Part shown: positions 60,425 to 64,000 of the stretch, piece by piece
Layout of the letters: each line of letters opens with the position of its first letter
How positions within the stretch are numbered: position 1 is the first letter of the stretch
Source: Anaeramoeba flamelloides
Lineage: Eukaryota; Metamonada; Anaeramoebidae
Length of the DNA: 64,000 nucleotides
NCBI GenBank assembly: GCA_027625915.1
Contig: JANTQA010000033.1
Coordinates: 9,796,001 to 9,860,000 of the forward strand
Direction: 5' to 3'
Program-made: the position numbers and the translations under genes
Notes under the pieces: generated by a model
Database searches by the model: none
What the model was told of the DNA's origin: nothing
The model's input: only the letters and a program-made list of their open reading frames with translations

Positions 60425-61075
60425 CAATTTTTTCTGAAATTCTTTAATAATGAATTAATTCTGAGAAAGTTTTGGATTTGTGTTTTTTTATCCTAAATAC
60501 TTTGAGAATTATAAGAACAAAAATGCCAATTATATCAGTTCTTCAAAATAGTATTGAATGGGGTTTTATTGTATAAAAATAATTCAAGTTACGAATCTCA
60601 AAAAAAATCCAATAATTTTTATTTTTAGGAATCTGAAATAATTGTTTGATACCAAGTTAATTTCAAACTAGTACAAATAATTTTGAGTATTTTATTTAAC
60701 TAAAATTTGATTTATAAATGTATTTGTCTGATTAAAAACTTTTTAAATATCAAAGTGATTAGAAATAAAAAAATAAAAAATGCAAACTTTTTTTAAAAAA
60801 TGAGAGAATAAAAATAATTTACCTAAACTCTTAAAAAAAACAATAGTTATAATAATACATCTCTTTAAATTATTATTTGTATTAAAATATTTGAAAAGTG
60901 GTGGTATTAATTACTTAATGAAGAAACACTCGAGATTTAAAATGGGAGGATAACTTTTTTTAACTTTGAAAAAATATCTACTTTACTATTCAACTTACTA
61001 AAGAGACAAAATCAGCACAAAGATTTTTCTCTTAACAAAAATAACAAATTGTTTCCAAAAAGGAGGAATATTCAA
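60425..61075 (+). repeat. Dispersed repeat D, copy 2
   Basis: It aligns with 27020-27725 in order and orientation, starting directly beside MITE M5 and ending about TAACAAATTGTTTCC. It is non-coding. Confidence 0.7.
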
Positions 61076-61229
61076 TTAAAAAATTAAAATGAAGCTGTTT
61101 CATATATCTCATTTTTCTAAATTGTTTAAATTTTTTTGATTATTTTTTAACATCCAATTTATTAATAATTTTTTTATTATTAAAAGATCTTTATTTACTA
61201 AGCTAAAATATGTTTTTTATAAGTTATCG

Positions 61230-61500
61230 AATAAATGAAAATGAATATATAAAAATCATATTGATTTCTATTGGAATTCATTTGGATCTTCAATTGGAGA
61301 TCAAAATGAGAATTTGTGTTTATTTTTCTCAGTGATTTCATTGAGAATTTGAGTTTTTTGCTTTTTAAGAAAATATATCGATTTATTGGATTAAATTTCA
61401 CTGGATGTCAATTATTACATAATTGTGTATTATTCTGTTTATTTCTTATTTGTTCATCAATGATTCAATTATAAAAAATAATTGATATTTATAAAAATAA
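61230..61500 (+). repeat. Dispersed repeat C, copy 3
   Basis: It shares GATCAAAATGAGAATTTGTGTTT-type, TTTTTAAGAAAATATA and TATTCTGTTTATTTC blocks with 12130-12320. Confidence 0.65.
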
Positions 61501-61896
61501 TTGGGCCTATTTCACCTAAAAAGCTTTATATATATATATATATATATTACGAACTTTTCGAACTAATAATTATTGTATTTTGTTTTCTGACTTATTAAAT
61601 AAAAACTTAATTTGTTATTGAAAAAGGTTAAAAAAGTTTTTAAAATGTAAAAATTAAGAAAAAAAAACAATCAGTGAAATCGACAAAATCTAAAAACGGA
61701 AGATAAAATTAATAAAAAGAGTAAGTAGAATATCATTTAAGAATAAATCATTATTTTACAACCAAAGTAATCTATTTATTGATTTAAGTTAAGGTGTTAG
61801 TAATTTTTCTTTATTGTTTACTCAATAATTAATAGATTACTCATTAGCATAAATAATCAATTCAACAAGTTTAATAAACATATTCGTATTTTTCTT

Positions 61897-61897
<1 letters not shown>

Positions 61898-61951
<54 letters not shown>

Positions 61952-61960
61952 GGGGGGGGG
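61898..61960. repeat. 53-T run joined to a 10-G run
   Basis: T runs from 61898 to 61950 and is followed immediately by G from 61951 to 61960. It is the longest homopolymer and the longest G run in the window. Confidence 0.9.
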
Positions 61961-62282
61961 TGAATTACAATTTGTCAAATAATACTTTTTTATGATTAAA
62001 GATTAAATATTTGTTATTTTTTTGTTTGAATTTTTATATTTCGAAAAGAAGATGGAAAAAATGCAATTATTTTTTATTTTTAATTAATTCTTTATTTTAG
62101 TTTTTTTAGTTATATAGGTATATAAAATTGAAAATTATCTTTAATCGTAAAAATACAAGAAAAATAAACTAAATATTAAATCTTTGAAATTTAGAAAAAA
62201 ATAATAATTTATTTTAAATTCAATAATTTGTTAAATTTTTTATGAAATTCAACAATATATGTAACTTATTTTTAGATAAAAA

Positions 62283-62428
62283 ATGGATTCTAAATACTAT
62301 GTGGTTATAATTAATATAAGTTATTTGGGAATGTTTCTAAAAGGTTTTTTTACTGATAAATATTCATCAGGTGTTCTTTTTATTTTTTTGACAATTGTTA
62401 AAAAGATGAATTGTTTTGAACTTCTATG
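62283..62428 (+). CDS. Possible first exon, unidentified membrane protein
   Basis: An ATG-initiated open stretch of 48 codons plus two bases, hydrophobic (V-V-I-I-N-I-S-Y-L-G-M-F-L), ends exactly at a GTAAGT donor. It is preceded by an acceptor-like TTATTTTTAG eight bases upstream of the ATG's first A-run. Its phase does not fit the next exon-like segment directly, so a small exon may be missing or one of the two is spurious. No domain is recognised. Confidence 0.2.
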
Positions 62429-62829
62429 GTAAGTTGTAAAAGAAAAGTTCAAGAATATATTTATTAATAATGGAATATTAAACATAAAGATATCAGTAAC
62501 TTGAAGTGGGAAAAGAAAAAGTAAAGGTAAAAAATTAACAAAGGTTTAAATCAAACTCAATTTCAAAAGAAAAAAATATGAAAAGAATTAAACAATAATA
62601 TCTTCAGTGAAATTTTATAATCAACTATCAAATGTAAATAAATTATTCAAAATAATATGTTAGTTGTTTTAGGTATTATGAAAAAAGCCAATAGTTTGAT
62701 TTTTTTTATTTTTGGCCAAATATTTATTATAATCACTTCACAATCATTTTTTTTTCAAATTCCTTTTCCTTTTTTTTTTGTTTTAACTTTTTTTTTAACC
62801 TGAAAATTAATTTACTTATTTTCTCTTGG

Positions 62830-62871
<42 letters not shown>

Positions 62872-62879
62872 CTTTTCAG

Positions 62880-63756
62880 GGTATTCGTGGAAAGTTTATA
62901 TTTTGATGTATAATACTATCAAAGTTCTAATTAAGATAAAAATGTACAAGAAAAAATACACTAGTATCGGTAAATGGGGAGCATTATCTTTTGATGTAAG
63001 TTCTCTTTTAATCGAGAAGATAAACATAAGCAGTTATTTTTTTCTTGTAATAAATAAGTTCTTTTAACTAAATCTGTTTTATAAATTTCTTATTTTGATT
63101 TAATAATAAAAAAATTATTTCTTATTAAAAATTTGTTAAAAACCCTTTAATTATTATTTGTGGTCTTTATATATTTATTATTATTTTTTTTTATTAATTA
63201 AAAGTCAATTTACCTGTTTTTTTGCCTTTGTAAATTATTGTCAATAATTACAAAAAAAATATGATTTATTTTTTGATTGATTGAAGTAGTGTAAATTGCA
63301 CTCCCAATGTCCTTTTACTTAAATTTCCTCAAATGTAATTCAAGCGTAAAATTCTAGATTTCACGATTATTAAAGAGAAAGAAACACACAATTTATTTCT
63401 AAGTTTAAAAAGCCAATGGAAAAAAATTGAAAAAAGGGAAAAAAAAGAAAATAAAAAAATAAAAAATTAAAAATGACATATAAGAAGCATTTAGTTAAAA
63501 ATCAAAAAAAAACAATACTATACTTTAATTAAGAACACCCAAAATCAAAAACACGATACTTTTGGTTAATTTAATTTAATTTTTTAATTATCATGTAAGT
63601 TTACTTGGGGATCGTTTTTTAAGTTACTATAATTCCTATTTTGTTTTTTTTTTTTTGATCTTATTTACTTTAAACCTTTAGTCGTTTTTAGCCATTGCTT
63701 TTTCGTTTTTATTTTCAAGTTATTCATACTACTATGTTTCAATTTTACAGTATTAG
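62880..63756 (+). CDS. Possible last two exons, unidentified membrane protein
   Basis: Segment 62880-62995 lies between TTTCTTTTCAG and GTAAGT and is open throughout (W-K-V-Y-I-L-M-Y-N-T then Y-T-S-I-G-K-W-G-A-L-S-F-D). Segment 63682-63756 follows ACCTTTAG in the matching phase and encodes a hydrophobic end (S-F-L-A-I-A-F-S-F-L-F-S-S-Y) before TAG. Good splice borders at both ends of the first segment and phase agreement with the second are the evidence. No family is recognised. The upstream border is preceded by a TA microsatellite (62834-62869). Chance open frames of this length are possible. Confidence 0.3.
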
Positions 63757-64000
63757 CAAGTAACCACTTGATATTTTTCCTTTACAACTCTACTTCACAA
63801 TATAAAGAAGATTCAGCCAGATTAAAAAAGGAAAAAAATAAAAATATGGTTAATTGTTTTAATAATTAAATGGGAAAATATTAATATACGTATATGTTTT
63901 TTACAAACTTTTATTAGATTGCGTAGTATATTAGTTATAAAATTTTGAGTAAGAATCTGATATATTTCCAATTAACAATCTTATCCCAGAAATTGTTAAT
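63757..64000. other. Window edge, no feature
   Basis: A/T-rich sequence with no exon or repeat recognised. Confidence 0.5.

Larger units (their letters stand above)
59753..62282. other. Gene-free stretch with composite repeat and MITE
   Basis: No supported gene. It holds a TA microsatellite (60034-60069), repeat E (60070-60150), MITE M5 (60209-60405), repeat D copy 2 (60425-61075), repeat C copy (61230-61500), a short TA run near 61530, and a 53-T/10-G junction (61898-61960). Confidence 0.55.

Noticed and set aside
1-64000. CRISPR arrays, rRNA genes, LTR retroelements or capsid-bearing elements
   Set aside because: I saw no regularly spaced direct repeats, no rRNA-like G+C-rich block, and no long terminal repeats or capsid, protease or integrase blocks.

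Overview
This window looks like a stretch of nuclear chromosome from a very AT-rich unicellular eukaryote, probably an amoeboid protist. The evidence is a complete eukaryotic eEF1A gene, a spliced VPS33 gene, FYVE, BTB, PAQR and ZIP proteins, GT..AG introns, and non-coding DNA made almost entirely of A/T runs. Lysine/glutamate/glycine-rich linkers inside three proteins and a BTB protein with an extra enzyme-like domain recall Anaeramoeba-type or dictyostelid-type amoebae. That placement is inference: no species can be named from the sequence alone. TAA, TAG and TGA all end genes here, so the standard code fits.

Layout, left to right: PAQR/adiponectin-receptor-like protein (3506-2022, -); BTB protein with a C-terminal amidotransferase-like domain (9087-10811, +); eEF1A (15202-16542, +); FYVE/armadillo-type protein (23955-22537, -); small helical protein (27910-28311, +); ZIP metal transporter (33018-31924, -); a three-exon MSP/VAP-like tail-anchored protein that I assembled from separated exons (41077-48161, +); VPS33 of HOPS/CORVET (53772-59752, +; three exons); and possible exons of an unidentified membrane protein at the right edge (62283-63756, +). 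Gene density is low, and two genes carry introns of 3.0-3.9 kb that look just like intergenic DNA.

Most of the rest is a graveyard of small mobile elements. It holds five hairpin MITEs flanked by TA, two families of TTAA-flanked non-autonomous DNA elements, and a tRNA-headed SINE with a 15-bp target duplication inserted into an older repeat, with a decayed relative at 17 kb. A decayed LINE-type reverse transcriptase lies antisense in the large VPS33 intron. Several unnamed dispersed repeats (called A to G here) recur across the window.

The genes form no operon or single pathway. Three of them (FYVE protein, VPS33, VAP-like protein) concern endosome/ER membrane traffic, and two are multi-span membrane proteins (PAQR, ZIP), but nothing suggests co-regulation. 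The most notable observations are the ZIP gene, whose stop codon is followed in frame by a short His/Asp-rich tail and a second stop; the hidden VAP-like gene with giant introns; the BTB-amidotransferase-like fusion; and the nested SINE with its empty-site references inside the same window.
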